In this document: positions 1 through 7,716 of the stretch, piece by piece | Layout of the letters: each line of letters begins with the position of its first letter | Numbering within the stretch: the first letter of the stretch is position 1 | NCBI GenBank assembly: GCA_016199745.1 | Contig: JACQFZ010000035.1 | Coordinates: 1 to 64,000, forward strand | Reading direction: 5' to 3' | DNA length: 64,000 nucleotides | DNA from: Gammaproteobacteria bacterium | Lineage (GTDB): Bacteria > Pseudomonadota > Gammaproteobacteria > Acidiferrobacterales > Sulfurifustaceae | Notes under the pieces: model-generated | What the model was told of the DNA's origin: nothing | The model's input: only the letters and a program-made list of their open reading frames with translations | The model's database searches: none | Program-made: the position numbers and the translations under genes

Positions 1-67
1 CTTGGCCCGGCAGTAAATCCTTGATTCGTTCCCACTGGTCGTCTCGCAATCCGTATCGTCTGGCCAT
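1..67 (-). CDS. IS5-family transposase, N-terminal fragment (continues off window)
   Basis: The minus strand from 67 reads MARRYGLRDDQWERIKDLLP, followed by GQ to the window edge. This is the characteristic N-terminus (helix-turn-helix 'insertion element 402-like' region, DUF4096) of IS5-group DDE transposases. Only the first 22 codons are inside the window, so the catalytic DDE residues cannot be judged. The ATG is taken as the start because the family begins at this motif. Confidence 0.7.
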   Translation of the reverse strand, partial: MARRYGLRDDQWERIKDLLPGQ

Positions 68-137
68 CTTCCGCTGTGCTTGCTCGCAGTTGGAGAGAAC
101 AGAAGTATGACAAAGGGGATTAATTGATGACAGGCCC
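1..137 (-). mobile_element. 5' end of an IS5-family insertion sequence (cut by window edge)
   Basis: The left edge carries the beginning of an IS5-type element on the minus strand. Its transposase starts at 67. Reading outward, the element seems to end near 137, where the minus strand begins GGGCCTGTCATCAATTAATC, which looks like a terminal inverted repeat. TAG (138-140) could be a short target duplication. The other end lies outside the window, so the repeat and duplication cannot be confirmed, and the boundary is an inference. Confidence 0.6.
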
Positions 138-202
138 TAGCCAGCACACCGTAGTAACTTTCGTCCGACATCATTTGTCGGGAATCGATCGCACCGATTC
201 GA

Positions 203-1122
203 TTAGGTCGGAACTTCGGCAATACAAATGCGATCACGCCCCTCTCGCTTGGCGCGATAAAGCGCGGCGTCAGTAAGTGCCAGCAGCGTCTTGGCATCGT
301 CTCCGTGCTGCGGCAACACTGCAATCCCCATCGAGGCCGTGAGTAGACCGAGCTTGCTGCCGTCGTGCTCGATACGCAATTGTTTAAGTCCGTCCGCCAG
401 ACGGTGCGTCAGTATGTCGGTTGCATCGAGCGCGGCGTCAGGCAATATCAGCGTGAATTCCTTGCCGCCATAACGGCAGGCGACATCTTCCTTGCGTATG
501 CGGCGTTGCAAAAAACGGCCGAAGACGGAGAGCATGTCATCATCGACACCATGGCCGTAGGTGTCGTGAAGTGTTTGAAGTGATCGAGATCCAGCATCAC
601 AATACTGAGCGCGTGCTTATGCCGCCGACTGCGGCTCAGCTCCCGTTCGAGTGTCTCTTCCAGATAACGGCGATTGAACAACCCGGTGAGTGGATCGCGT
701 ATCGATTGATTGTGCAGCCGCGCACGAAGCCGAAAGTTCGATAACGCCAGCGTCAAGTGTTGCGCCACACGGTTTGCGAGGTGCACGTCGAGCTCTGCGA
801 ACGGTGAACTCAGTGGCGCGCTCCGCAGGTGCAGCACACCCTGGACATCGCCAAGGGCGCTCAACGGGATACAAAGATACTCCATCCAATTCGAGTCGAC
901 GACGTGTTGACACACGAGCCCACGATTATTTGCCAGCGCATAATGCGGGTGGCCACTGCGCAACGCCAAGTAATCCGCCGGGGCAAACTCCCGTATTGCA
1001 GGTGGGTGCTCGCCCCACGGTACCGAGGTGTTTAGAACACAGCACTCGAGCCGAGCCGGCTCTGCCGTACTGATGAGATGCGAACTCCGATTGAGTGTCA
1101 GAGTTCCGAGTTGGTGTTTCAA
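203..1122 (-). pseudogene. GAF-GGDEF diguanylate cyclase, frameshifted
   Basis: Two overlapping minus-strand frames together encode one protein that would make cyclic di-GMP. Frame 1 (1122 to about 570) carries a GAF-like sensor (EYLCIPL, GVLHLR) and the GGDEF start (RDPLTGLFNRRYLEE, MLDLDHFKHF). Frame 2 (about 570 to 203) resumes with DMLSVFGRFL and holds an RKED inhibitory I-site five residues before GGKEF. The join lies near 565-572: family members read F-N-D-T-Y-G-H there, and one missing A after TTC explains the shift. The signature is GGKEF rather than GG(D/E)EF, so activity would be doubtful even if the shift is a sequencing error. The N-terminus may also be short, because GAF domains usually have more residues before this point. 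Confidence 0.75.
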
Positions 1123-1338
1123 AAAACTTAATTATTTTAAGAAATGGGTCTAACTGGACACATGAAAAATCTTCGTCTTCACAAGCTGAAATAGCAACTA
1201 TTTTTATATATCAGCATAAATTACTTAAACGCCACGGAGACCCCATGAAGCGATCGTGATGAGGACGAGCTTTCGAGAGTATGCCGCGGCGTATATCCAG
1301 ATTGATATTCTTGAACACCTTGAACCCAGAGACGTAGG

Positions 1339-2487
1339 TTAATGAATACCGACGCGCACCTCGGCCGGCTTTTTTGGGTCGTTACGGATCATTTCTTCCG
1401 TGCGGACGATTCCGGCGACGGTGCGTTCCGCCGGCGCCTTCTGGAAATGTTTGTCGACGGCGTCACGACCGGCCTCGTAGCGCTTTCTAACGCCATACGG
1501 CGAGAAATCCATTCCCCCGGTCATGCCACCGGGCTCGGCCTGAATGACTTGAATGTTCTTGATGGCGCGAAGCCGTTGCAGCCAGTAAAAAGCCCGGTTC
1601 TTGCGCACCGGACTATCGCCCGGTAGCTCCGCATCTAATTGCGCGAGCATCTCGATGAAGCCCTTGAGACGAGACGTACCGCCGTATTGCGCCCAGAAGC
1701 GATTCTGATAACTGAGCTCGGTGATGCGCTCGTTTACCTCCAGCAGATTTTTCGGCACCGGCCGCTTGCTGGCGAACAAATTGACAACGAATATCGGCAG
1801 CGATTCGACGTCATCCGCACTCAGGAGATCGAGCAACGCTTCAATCGGCGTATTGCTAAACAGGCCACCATCCCAATACTGCTTGCCGAACATTTCAGTG
1901 GCAGGAAATCCCGGCGGCAGGCTACCGCTCGCCGTGACGTGTTCCGGCGTTATTTTGATTCGATACGACTTGACGTTTTCACGCTCGATTTTGTTCGGGC
2001 TATCAGCGGCGGTCCTGGCTGTCTCCGGAAAATAATTCGAGAACGTTTCCTGTCGTCCCGTCTGCACGTTGGTAGCGGTCACGGCGAAGCGCATGTGGTT
2101 CGGATCGCTGATCTTTTCAAAATCGCAAATCTTTCTCAGCGTCCCCAGCATCGGCCATATCACGCAAAGATTCGTCCACGTGGGCAACGCGTAGTAATCA
2201 AAACGCGGACGAAAGAAATTCCAATTCCCAAACAGCGATAACAGCGCCTGCCGGTTCGCCGGCAACCATGGAATCTGCGGCAGCGTAATCGCGCCCCACA
2301 ATCGGTGCAGACTCTCGATGATATCGCCGTCACGAGCACCGGCGATCGCCGCCGCATTGATTGCGCCGATAGAAACACCCGTTACCGCTTTCGGCCGCCA
2401 GCCCAGCTCAACCAACCGCGTCACCGCGCCGTATTCGTAGGCACCGAGGGCGCCTCCGCCTTGCAAAACCAATCCCATCTGATTCAT
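1339..2487 (-). CDS. Patatin-like phospholipase
   Basis: Predicted lipid acyl hydrolase of the bacterial patatin family. It begins MNQMGLVLQGGGALGAYEYG, where GGGALG is the oxyanion-hole loop. GVSIG (about residue 40) holds the nucleophilic Ser, and WDGGLFSNTP supplies the catalytic Asp (DGG) of the Ser-Asp dyad. The C-terminal half resembles the DUF3734 extension common in this family. Total length is about 382 residues. The start at 2487 is preferred because GGAAAGGA lies six bases upstream; an in-frame ATG at 2493 abuts that site and a longer frame reaches 2568. No signal peptide is visible, so it is probably cytoplasmic. It stands alone between a broken GGDEF gene and a repeat-bearing intergenic region, so its biological role cannot be inferred from context. 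Confidence 0.85.
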   Translation of the reverse strand: MNQMGLVLQGGGALGAYEYGAVTRLVELGWRPKAVTGVSIGAINAAAIAGARDGDIIESLHRLWGAITLPQIPWLPANRQALLSLFGNWNFFRPRFDYYALPTWTNLCVIWPMLGTLRKICDFEKISDPNHMRFAVTATNVQTGRQETFSNYFPETARTAADSPNKIERENVKSYRIKITPEHVTASGSLPPGFPATEMFGKQYWDGGLFSNTPIEALLDLLSADDVESLPIFVVNLFASKRPVPKNLLEVNERITELSYQNRFWAQYGGTSRLKGFIEMLAQLDAELPGDSPVRKNRAFYWLQRLRAIKNIQVIQAEPGGMTGGMDFSPYGVRKRYEAGRDAVDKHFQKAPAERTVAGIVRTEEMIRNDPKKPAEVRVGIH

Positions 2488-2999
2488 GTTCATTCCTTTC
2501 CAACGCGTTTCAGCGGTAGCGTGAGTTAGCGCCTGCAAAAGCACGCCTATTGAGGAAACGAAGCACAACGCGAGAGTGATGCACTACAGCGCATTTCCTG
2601 ATGCGATCTGCGAGGCAACCGAAGTTACACCTACTTCAAATTTTTCCCAAATGACGTTTGTGCGGGGAAAAAACAAGCTATCTAATGGCCGAATTGAAAA
2701 CGTTACTCTACGCACGAAAAGGACGGGAACCCGCTATTGCGTGTCAACCAAAAATAACCCGCCACAAAGGTTCGTGCGCGAACCCTTTCATGGGAAAATT
2801 TATAGAAGATCTACTACTGAACTCGTGAGAGGGAAAATGACCGATTCAAAACTAAGATATCGCGATGACTGGTGACACTTCGGTAGTGGCACACAAACGC
2901 CAGCGATGTCGCATGTAAGTACTCAAACTATTCTAGCAGAATCTTAGCAGGAACCTCAGGTAACAACTTGTCCAGAAGAACCTTCGGACCCATCGGCAC
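2488..2999. other. Intergenic stretch with one copy of a dispersed repeat
   Basis: No convincing gene is present between the patatin and MerR genes. A plus-strand open frame at 2576-2875 has no family resemblance and its 3' part lies in the repeat at 2786-2912, so I treat it as chance. The stretch is AT-richer than its surroundings, as expected for a boundary of acquired DNA. Confidence 0.5.
2786..2912 (+). repeat. Dispersed repeat copy A (about 125 bp)
   Basis: Starts TTTCATGGGAAAATTTATAG and runs to about 2912. A second copy, judged by eye to be about 80% identical, lies in the same orientation at 6828-6955. Both copies share TTTATAGAAGATCTAC, ACTGAACTCGTGAGAGG, and a GGCG/GACTGG-rich tail. 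The two copies enclose the MerR-DsbD-redoxin island. I see no terminal inverted repeats or reading frame, so the nature of the repeat is unknown. Confidence 0.75.
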
Positions 3000-3446
3000 C
3001 TAACAGCACTTGGCGATACCAGCATTGTCGGTCGATACCGCATACGAAGCCGTCAACGCTTCGAAGATCGTGCAATCGGGCGCTTTCGCATCGGGGCAGC
3101 AGACACGACAGTCACCGGCCATACGCATGAGCGCACTTTTGATCTGCTGTAGCTGAGTCAGTTTTGTCTCGATCAGATCTAGATGTCGCACGGTCAACGC
3201 CAGCGCATCCTGGCAGGAGCGTTGTTTGTCTTGCGAGAGCTCGATGAGCTCACGGACGTGCTCGAGCGTAAAACCTAACGTGCGCGCACGCCGTATGAAG
3301 AGTAGGCGGCTTACCTGAGCGGCTGTGTAAAGTCGATGTCCGCCGTCGCTGCGAGATGGCTTAGGAAGCAGCCCGATTTTTTCGTAGTAACGAATCGTTT
3401 CTATCTTGCAGTCGGTCGTCCGCGAAAGCCGGCCTATATTCCACAT
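3000..3446 (-). CDS. MerR-family heavy-metal-responsive transcriptional regulator
   Basis: About 148 residues. The N-terminal winged helix begins MWNIGRLSRTTDCKIETIRY, typical of MerR proteins, followed by YEKIGLLPKP and GGHRLY. A dimerisation coiled coil spans about residues 75-120. The C-terminus is cysteine-rich: a Cys near residue 78, then CRVCC, a further Cys, and a terminal CC, consistent with thiolate metal binding as in MerR/PbrR/CadR relatives; the exact metal cannot be told. The start at 3446 is chosen because GAGGG lies just upstream; an in-frame ATG at 3473 is possible. It is divergent from the Cys-rich membrane protein and DsbD-like genes, with a dyad between them, so it probably controls that operon and itself. 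Confidence 0.88.
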   Translation of the reverse strand: MWNIGRLSRTTDCKIETIRYYEKIGLLPKPSRSDGGHRLYTAAQVSRLLFIRRARTLGFTLEHVRELIELSQDKQRSCQDALALTVRHLDLIETKLTQLQQIKSALMRMAGDCRVCCPDAKAPDCTIFEALTASYAVSTDNAGIAKCC

Positions 3447-3478
3447 GTCGTTTGCCCTCGAAACCGCTTGCATCTGAA

Positions 3479-3492
3479 GTAACTCTAGGTTC
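3479..3492 (+). promoter_or_regulatory. Candidate MerR operator dyad
   Basis: AACTCTAGGTT (3481-3491) is an imperfect dyad (its reverse complement is AACCTAGAGTT) in the gap between the regulator gene and the divergent operon. MerR-type regulators bind such CTAG-centred dyads in promoters with an overlong spacer. I could not place convincing -35 and -10 boxes around it, so the call is tentative. Confidence 0.35.
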
Positions 3493-3589
3493 TATGCTGC
3501 CGCCGTCCTGAAAAACAACGTTAACAGATGTTCGGGTTGAGAAGACAGGACAGCGATCGATTAGTTTCCAGAGGACTAGAAAAAACGTC

Positions 3590-3871
3590 ATGAAAACAAC
3601 CCAAAAAATCGGTTTGTTCGTCGGGCTCGCCTGCCTAGCGTGTTGCGCGGGTGTTGTTATTGCCGCCATCGGCACCCTAGGAGCGGCCGGCGCGTTCGTG
3701 CCGTCGCCATATATAAGCGAATTCCTGGAATGTGTTCTGCCGGTGGGACTGCTCGCGCTCGGCTATCTCGGCTACCGCGTTTATCAACATAAGCGCCGGT
3801 GTTGCGTCAAACGCGGTAGCGGATGCAATACGAATTCCTGTGGCACAACCCCTCCCCCTCCCAAGAGCTGA
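3590..3871 (+). CDS. Small Cys-rich two-helix membrane protein
   Basis: 93 residues. The first helix (about 7-35) contains the cysteine run ACLACCAG followed by Gly/Ala-rich residues; the second helix lies about 44-65 (ECVLPVGLLALGYLGYRV). A basic cytoplasmic tail carries further cysteines (RRCCV, GCN, SCG) and a PPPP end. The pattern of Cys pairs in a first helix recalls mercuric transport proteins of the MerT/MerC kind, but I cannot assign it to one. It is the first gene of the divergent operon controlled by the MerR-like regulator, and the DsbD-like gene follows within a few bases. I infer a role in handling thiol-reactive metal ions at the inner membrane; this is not proven by sequence. 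Confidence 0.7.
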   Translation: MKTTQKIGLFVGLACLACCAGVVIAAIGTLGAAGAFVPSPYISEFLECVLPVGLLALGYLGYRVYQHKRRCCVKRGSGCNTNSCGTTPPPPKS

Positions 3872-3876
3872 TACGA

Positions 3877-6051
3877 ATGGAATATCGCTTTAAAAAAATG
3901 AATAGCAATGAGAAGGCGTCACGCCTGGTATCGCTGTATGGCGTGTACCGGTTCGTCGTCTTAATTGCGGTCGCATGGGTCACTCCTGCTATTGCCTACG
4001 CCGAGGTTTCCGCCAATGTCGTTAAGACCAACCATGTCACCGCGCAACTCATCGCGGAACACATCGCACTCGTACCCGGCAAGCCGACCGGCGTTGCGCT
4101 CAAGATCGCACACATTCCTTACTGGCACACCTATTGGCGCAACTCGGGTGATTCAGGATTGCCGACCACGCTGCGCTGGACGTTGCCACCAGGCGCGCAG
4201 GCAAGTGACGTCCACTGGCCCGCACCGCAAGCACTCCCGTTCGGCCCGTTAATGAACTTTGGTTATGAAGGTGAGGTGTGGCTTATCTCCGAGATTCGAC
4301 TGCCCACCCATTACACGGCATCGTCTGCCACGTTATCGGCGCATGCCGAATGGTTGGTATGCAACCATATCTGCATTCCTGAGCGCGGCGAATTCAGCGT
4401 GACGTTGCCAGTGATGGCGGCGGGTTCGCAAGCGCCGTTGAATCCAGCGGCAGCGACGGGACTCGCGCGCACGCGGGCGCTTCTTCCACTGCCGGCTAAC
4501 GGCTGGCAACTCGAAGCAACTCGCGCCGCCGAGGGTGCCGTGCTGCAGGTAAAACCGCCGGCGGAGCTTGGCCAGCTGCGCGCTGCGCATTATTTTCCTT
4601 ACGACCCAGGCTTGGTCGAACCCAGCAAGCCGCAACTATTGCGACCCACCGATACCGGCTACGCGCTCGACATCTCACGCGCGCTCCAACCGATTGCGCC
4701 GTTAACCCGCGCGCGCGGAATATTGGTAACCGAAACGTCGAAGGGTAACCAACCGCGCGTGATCGAGCTCGATGTGCCGATCACCGGCACCGAGAATAAC
4801 GCGAGCACCCCGACAACTCCCGCCGCAACACCGCTCACACTAATGGCCGCGATCAGCCTCGCCATCATCGGCGGCCTAATCCTGAACGTGATGCCGTGTG
4901 TATTTCCGGTGCTGTCAATCAAGGTGCTCGCTTTCGCACAAGAAACTGATTCACGGCGCGTGCGCCGTCATGGCCTGTTTTATGCGCTCGGCGTCATCGT
5001 CTCCTTCTGGCTGCTCGCGGCCTTATTGATTGGCTTGCGCGCTGCCGGGCAACAACTCGGTTGGGGCTTTCAATTGCAGTCGCCGATAGTCGTCGCGGGA
5101 TTGGCACTGCTGTTCTTTGTGCTCGCGTTGAACTTAATCGGTGCCATCGATTTTGGTCGCGTGTTGCCGGATGCAATGACGTCGACCCACGCGCGCCAAC
5201 CCGATCTTGAGGCAATGCTATCAGGCGTACTCGCGGTTGCAGTGGCGTCGCCGTGCACCGGACCCTTTATGGGTGCCGCATTGGGAATCGCCATCACGCA
5301 GTCGAGCGCGACATCGTTCGCTGTGTTCACGGCACTCGGGGTCGGGATGGCATTGCCGTACGTGCTGCTCACCGCATTCCCCGGCGCTAGACGCCTATTA
5401 CCAAAGCCAGGCGCTTGGATGGAACGGCTGCGCCAGTTCCTCGCGTTTCCGTTGTTTGCAACCGTCATCTGGCTCGCTTGGGTACTCGGTATGCAGCTCG
5501 GTACCGATGCCGTGATCTATTTATTGGGCGCTATGCTCTTGCTGGGATTTAGCGTGTGGCTCGCGCGTCAATCGAGAGAATCAAAACGCAAACTAGCGAT
5601 GCGCGTCAGTTCGCTCGCCGCCGCGGTGAGCGCCGTCGCCGTCGTCGTGTGGCTCTCGCAGGGGCCAAGCGCGTCGACACCACCGACCAGCGCCTCGACC
5701 GACGCCAGCAGATGGGCCGCGTACTCGCCGCAGAAATTTGACGCCCTTAAGGCCGAAGGTAAAACCCTATTCGTCGATTTCACCGCCGCTTGGTGCATCA
5801 CCTGCCAGGTCAACAAACGGTTCATCCTGGAAACCGACGACGTTCAACGCGCGTTCGCGGCACGACATTTCACCCTGCTGCGCGCCGACTGGACGCGACG
5901 CGATCCCGACATCACGCGCGCGCTGGAACAACTCGGACGCAACGGCGTGCCGGTGTATCTCATTCAACGGCCAGGTCAGCCGCCACGATTGCTACCGGAA
6001 GTACTCAGCAAAGGAGTCGTATTGCAGGCGATTAACGAGTCCTTTTATTAA
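3877..6051 (+). CDS. DsbD/ScsB-like transmembrane thiol:disulfide reductase
   Basis: About 724 residues. After a signal peptide (VVLIAVAWVTPAIAYA) comes a large periplasmic domain of the DsbD/ScsB type with a Cys pair in WLVCNHICIPE. A multi-span DsbD core follows (about residues 325-590; Cys in NVMPCVFPVLS and VASPCTGPFMG). A C-terminal thioredoxin domain has the active site WCITC. Together these would pass electrons from cytosolic thioredoxin to periplasmic partners. The large N-terminal domain is closer to ScsB (suppressor of copper sensitivity) than to classical DsbD. ATG 3877 is chosen because AAGAG precedes it by about nine bases; 3898 is an alternative, and a frame from 3823 would overlap the upstream gene. 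Its likely client is the redoxin encoded next. Confidence 0.88.
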   Translation: MEYRFKKMNSNEKASRLVSLYGVYRFVVLIAVAWVTPAIAYAEVSANVVKTNHVTAQLIAEHIALVPGKPTGVALKIAHIPYWHTYWRNSGDSGLPTTLRWTLPPGAQASDVHWPAPQALPFGPLMNFGYEGEVWLISEIRLPTHYTASSATLSAHAEWLVCNHICIPERGEFSVTLPVMAAGSQAPLNPAAATGLARTRALLPLPANGWQLEATRAAEGAVLQVKPPAELGQLRAAHYFPYDPGLVEPSKPQLLRPTDTGYALDISRALQPIAPLTRARGILVTETSKGNQPRVIELDVPITGTENNASTPTTPAATPLTLMAAISLAIIGGLILNVMPCVFPVLSIKVLAFAQETDSRRVRRHGLFYALGVIVSFWLLAALLIGLRAAGQQLGWGFQLQSPIVVAGLALLFFVLALNLIGAIDFGRVLPDAMTSTHARQPDLEAMLSGVLAVAVASPCTGPFMGAALGIAITQSSATSFAVFTALGVGMALPYVLLTAFPGARRLLPKPGAWMERLRQFLAFPLFATVIWLAWVLGMQLGTDAVIYLLGAMLLLGFSVWLARQSRESKRKLAMRVSSLAAAVSAVAVVVWLSQGPSASTPPTSASTDASRWAAYSPQKFDALKAEGKTLFVDFTAAWCITCQVNKRFILETDDVQRAFAARHFTLLRADWTRRDPDITRALEQLGRNGVPVYLIQRPGQPPRLLPEVLSKGVVLQAINESFY

Positions 6052-6122
6052 TCGTAGACAAACACCGTAACGCCGGGTCGTTCCTTGCGTATCTAAACAT
6101 CATCATTTCAATGGAGACTACA

Positions 6123-6719
6123 ATGAAACACGCCCTCTTAACGTCAATAACATTTGTCGCTGCCCTGTCCGTATCTGCTGTCGCGAGCGCCACCGCCTCC
6201 GTCGGACAAGCCGCACCGGACTTTAGCGTCGCCGACAGCGGCGGCAAGCAAGTCACCTTGTCGAGTTTTAAAGGGAAATACGTCGTGCTGGAATGGATGA
6301 ACCCAGACTGCCCGTTCACGCAAAAGCACTACAAGGGCGGCAACATGCAGTCGCTGCAAAAGACCTACGGCAATAACAACGTCGTCTGGCTGACTGTGAG
6401 CACGGGTAGTCATGATTCGCCGAAGGCACTCGACGGCTGGCTCAAGGAAAAGAAGGCGGCACCAAAAGCACTCCTGATCGATGATGGCGCGAAGGTCGCC
6501 AGCCTTTATGGCGCGAAGACGACGCCGCATATGTTCGTGATTAGCCCGGAAGGTAAATTGATTTATGCCGGCGCGATCGACGACAACAGCAGCGCCAACG
6601 TCGAAGACATCAAAGTCGCGAAGAACTACGTTCGAGCCGCACTCGATGAATCCCTGGCGGGCAAAGCAGTGACAACGTCTGCGACCCAGCCTTATGGCTG
6701 TACCGTTGAATACAATTAA
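6123..6719 (+). CDS. Exported thioredoxin-fold redoxin (AhpC/TSA-like)
   Basis: 198 residues. A signal peptide (MKHALLTSITFVAALSVSAV, then ASA) precedes a redoxin domain: GQAAPDFSVADSGGKQVTL, YVVLEWMNPDCPFTQKHY, and a cis-Pro loop KTTPHMFV. The active-site Cys is in NPDCPF; there is no CxxC, and one further Cys is near the C-terminus (YGCTVEYN), so it resembles a peroxiredoxin or resolving-Cys redoxin. The start at 6123 is supported by GGAGA about seven bases upstream; an ATG at 6111 overlaps that site. It follows the DsbD-like gene by about 70 bases and is probably reduced by it in the periplasm. A strong hairpin lies just downstream, so this is likely the last gene of the operon. Confidence 0.85.
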   Translation: MKHALLTSITFVAALSVSAVASATASVGQAAPDFSVADSGGKQVTLSSFKGKYVVLEWMNPDCPFTQKHYKGGNMQSLQKTYGNNNVVWLTVSTGSHDSPKALDGWLKEKKAAPKALLIDDGAKVASLYGAKTTPHMFVISPEGKLIYAGAIDDNSSANVEDIKVAKNYVRAALDESLAGKAVTTSATQPYGCTVEYN

Positions 6720-6733
6720 GCGCGTGTACCCAA

Positions 6734-6759
6734 GGGAGCCCCTTCTCGAAGGGGCTCCC
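6734..6759 (+). terminator. Hairpin after the redoxin gene
   Basis: Perfect 11-bp stem: GGGAGCCCCTT (6734-6744), loop CTCG, AAGGGGCTCCC (6749-6759), 14 bases after the redoxin stop codon. There is no T run afterwards, so it may be a weak intrinsic terminator or an mRNA-stabilising hairpin closing the redox operon. Confidence 0.6.
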
Positions 6760-6827
6760 GACCGGACGGCATAATCTGGGCATGCCTAGCGACGTGCCAC
6801 AGCATACGCCCAGGCGCTGAGTCCGAC

Positions 6828-6955
6828 TTTCATGGGAGAATTTATAGAAGATCTACCACTGAACTCGTGAGAGGAAAAATAATTGACTCAGAACTAAGAC
6901 ATTGCGACGGCTGGCGACAATTCGGCGGTGGCGCACGAACACCGATGTAGCATCG
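6828..6955 (+). repeat. Dispersed repeat copy B (about 125 bp)
   Basis: Starts TTTCATGGGAGAATTTATAG, matching copy A at 2786-2912 along its length in the same orientation. It lies about 70 bp after the terminator-like hairpin, so the two copies exactly bracket the MerR-DsbD-redoxin island. There is no coding potential. Confidence 0.75.
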
Positions 6956-7014
6956 GCGTTCCACAAAAACTCAAGGATGGGAAAAAAATAACCGGGGTTT
7001 AAAACCCCGGAGCG

Positions 7015-7330
7015 GAATGGCACTTACTTAACTCGACTATGTTACTAAACTGACCTGCCCCGACCTTATTAGCAGGTTCCTTCCCCCTCAGGGGGAAGGA
7101 CAGGATGGGGGTGAATTATGGTCGCTACTGCAAAAAACCCACCCCCACCCCGACCCTCCCCCTGAGGGGGAGGGAGCTAGAGCGTGCCGCGGCTTAAGTA
7201 AGTGCCATTCGGGTCTGACGCGACTGGCACGTACTTAATAGATTCACCGCCATAACAGCAGTGTTCCCTCTCCCCTTGTGGGAGAGGGAGTGTCGACGGA
7301 TAGGCTTCGGCTTTTGTTTAAGTGCCATTC
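7015..7330. mobile_element. MITE-like element, composite, with terminal inverted repeats and 11-bp target duplication
   Basis: Left end GAATGGCACTTACTTAA (7015-7031) is the exact reverse complement of 7194-7210, giving a 196-bp unit. A second, degraded unit follows: TGGCACGTACTTAA at 7225 and TTTAAGTGCCATTC ending at 7330. The whole block is flanked by the direct repeat ACCCCGGAGCG (7004-7014 and 7331-7341), a likely target-site duplication. There is no transposase gene inside; the interior holds REP-like palindromes. A related element sits at 12779-12923. A duplication of 10-12 bp would fit mobilisation by an IS4-type transposase, but no matching transposase is in the window. A CCGGGGTTT/AAACCCCGG hairpin (6992-7010) abuts the left side. 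Confidence 0.7.
7079..7174. repeat. Paired REP/BIME-like palindromes inside the MITE
   Basis: Two G/C-rich palindromes, CCTTCCCCCTCAGGGGGAAGG (first arm 7079-7088, second 7090-7099) and CCCTCCCCCT-G-AGGGGGAGGG (7154-7174), lie in inverted arrangement with GGATGGGGGTG and CACCCCCACCCC arms between them. The same layout occurs inside the NRPS gene at 44716-44815. A single related hairpin, CCCTCTCC...GGAGAGGG, recurs at 7265-7288 and at 22844-22869. Confidence 0.7.
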
Positions 7331-7362
7331 ACCCCGGAGCGGTAAGTTATTGACTTAGAAAA

Positions 7363-7395
7363 TGGCGTTCCCACGGGGATTCGAAACTCGGGTTA
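7363..7395 (-). other. Remnant resembling the 3' end of a tRNA gene
   Basis: On the minus strand the sequence reads GAGTTTCGAATCCCCGTGGG then AACGCCA. This matches the T-loop (TTCGAAT), the T-stem 3' side and the ACGCCA end of a tRNA, most like tRNA-Glu, but the 5' part is absent and the T-stem no longer pairs well. It could be an old attachment-site remnant of an integrating element or a chance match. Confidence 0.35.
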
Positions 7396-7716
7396 GTAGT
7401 ATGGACTTGCCCTTCCAGGCTGCTAAAAAAAGTCGGTCGAAACCAGCGGGCCATTGAGTATTTGCAAGGTGCCGATCCTGTTAATAAGAGATAATGTGGA
7501 CGTCGCGCAAACACTCCTAGAATCCAGTTATGGGTATTTTCGTGCAAGTTCTCTCCATTCCCTACTATATAAAGAATAGCCCTGCCCGAGATCAACTTCT
7601 GACCGCCATTAAGAAATCGCTTATCCAGCGGCGATCTTGGTCTGCGAATTTGTGAAACGTCGGCTCGGTTTGTCGATAGCCACCTCAACCGCGCCGCGCG
7701 CTAACTGATAATTTCG
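7396..7716. other. Leader region of the MgtA-type ATPase gene; no gene seen
   Basis: A minus-strand open frame at 7347-7688 has no recognisable family and its end overlaps the tRNA-like remnant, so it is not called. CTACTATATAAAG near 7563 could contain a -10-like box. I cannot identify an Mg2+-sensing riboswitch by eye. Confidence 0.35.

Noticed and set aside
2576-2875. Plus-strand open frame of 99 codons
   Set aside because: No family features, and its 3' part is the dispersed repeat that also occurs in non-coding sequence at 6828.
7347-7688. Minus-strand open frame of 113 codons upstream of the MgtA gene
   Set aside because: No recognisable protein features; its end overlaps a tRNA-like remnant, and its codons do not look like the neighbours.
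7396-7716. Mg2+ riboswitch or leader peptide in front of the MgtA gene
   Set aside because: No convincing conserved structure or proline-rich leader frame could be identified by eye.
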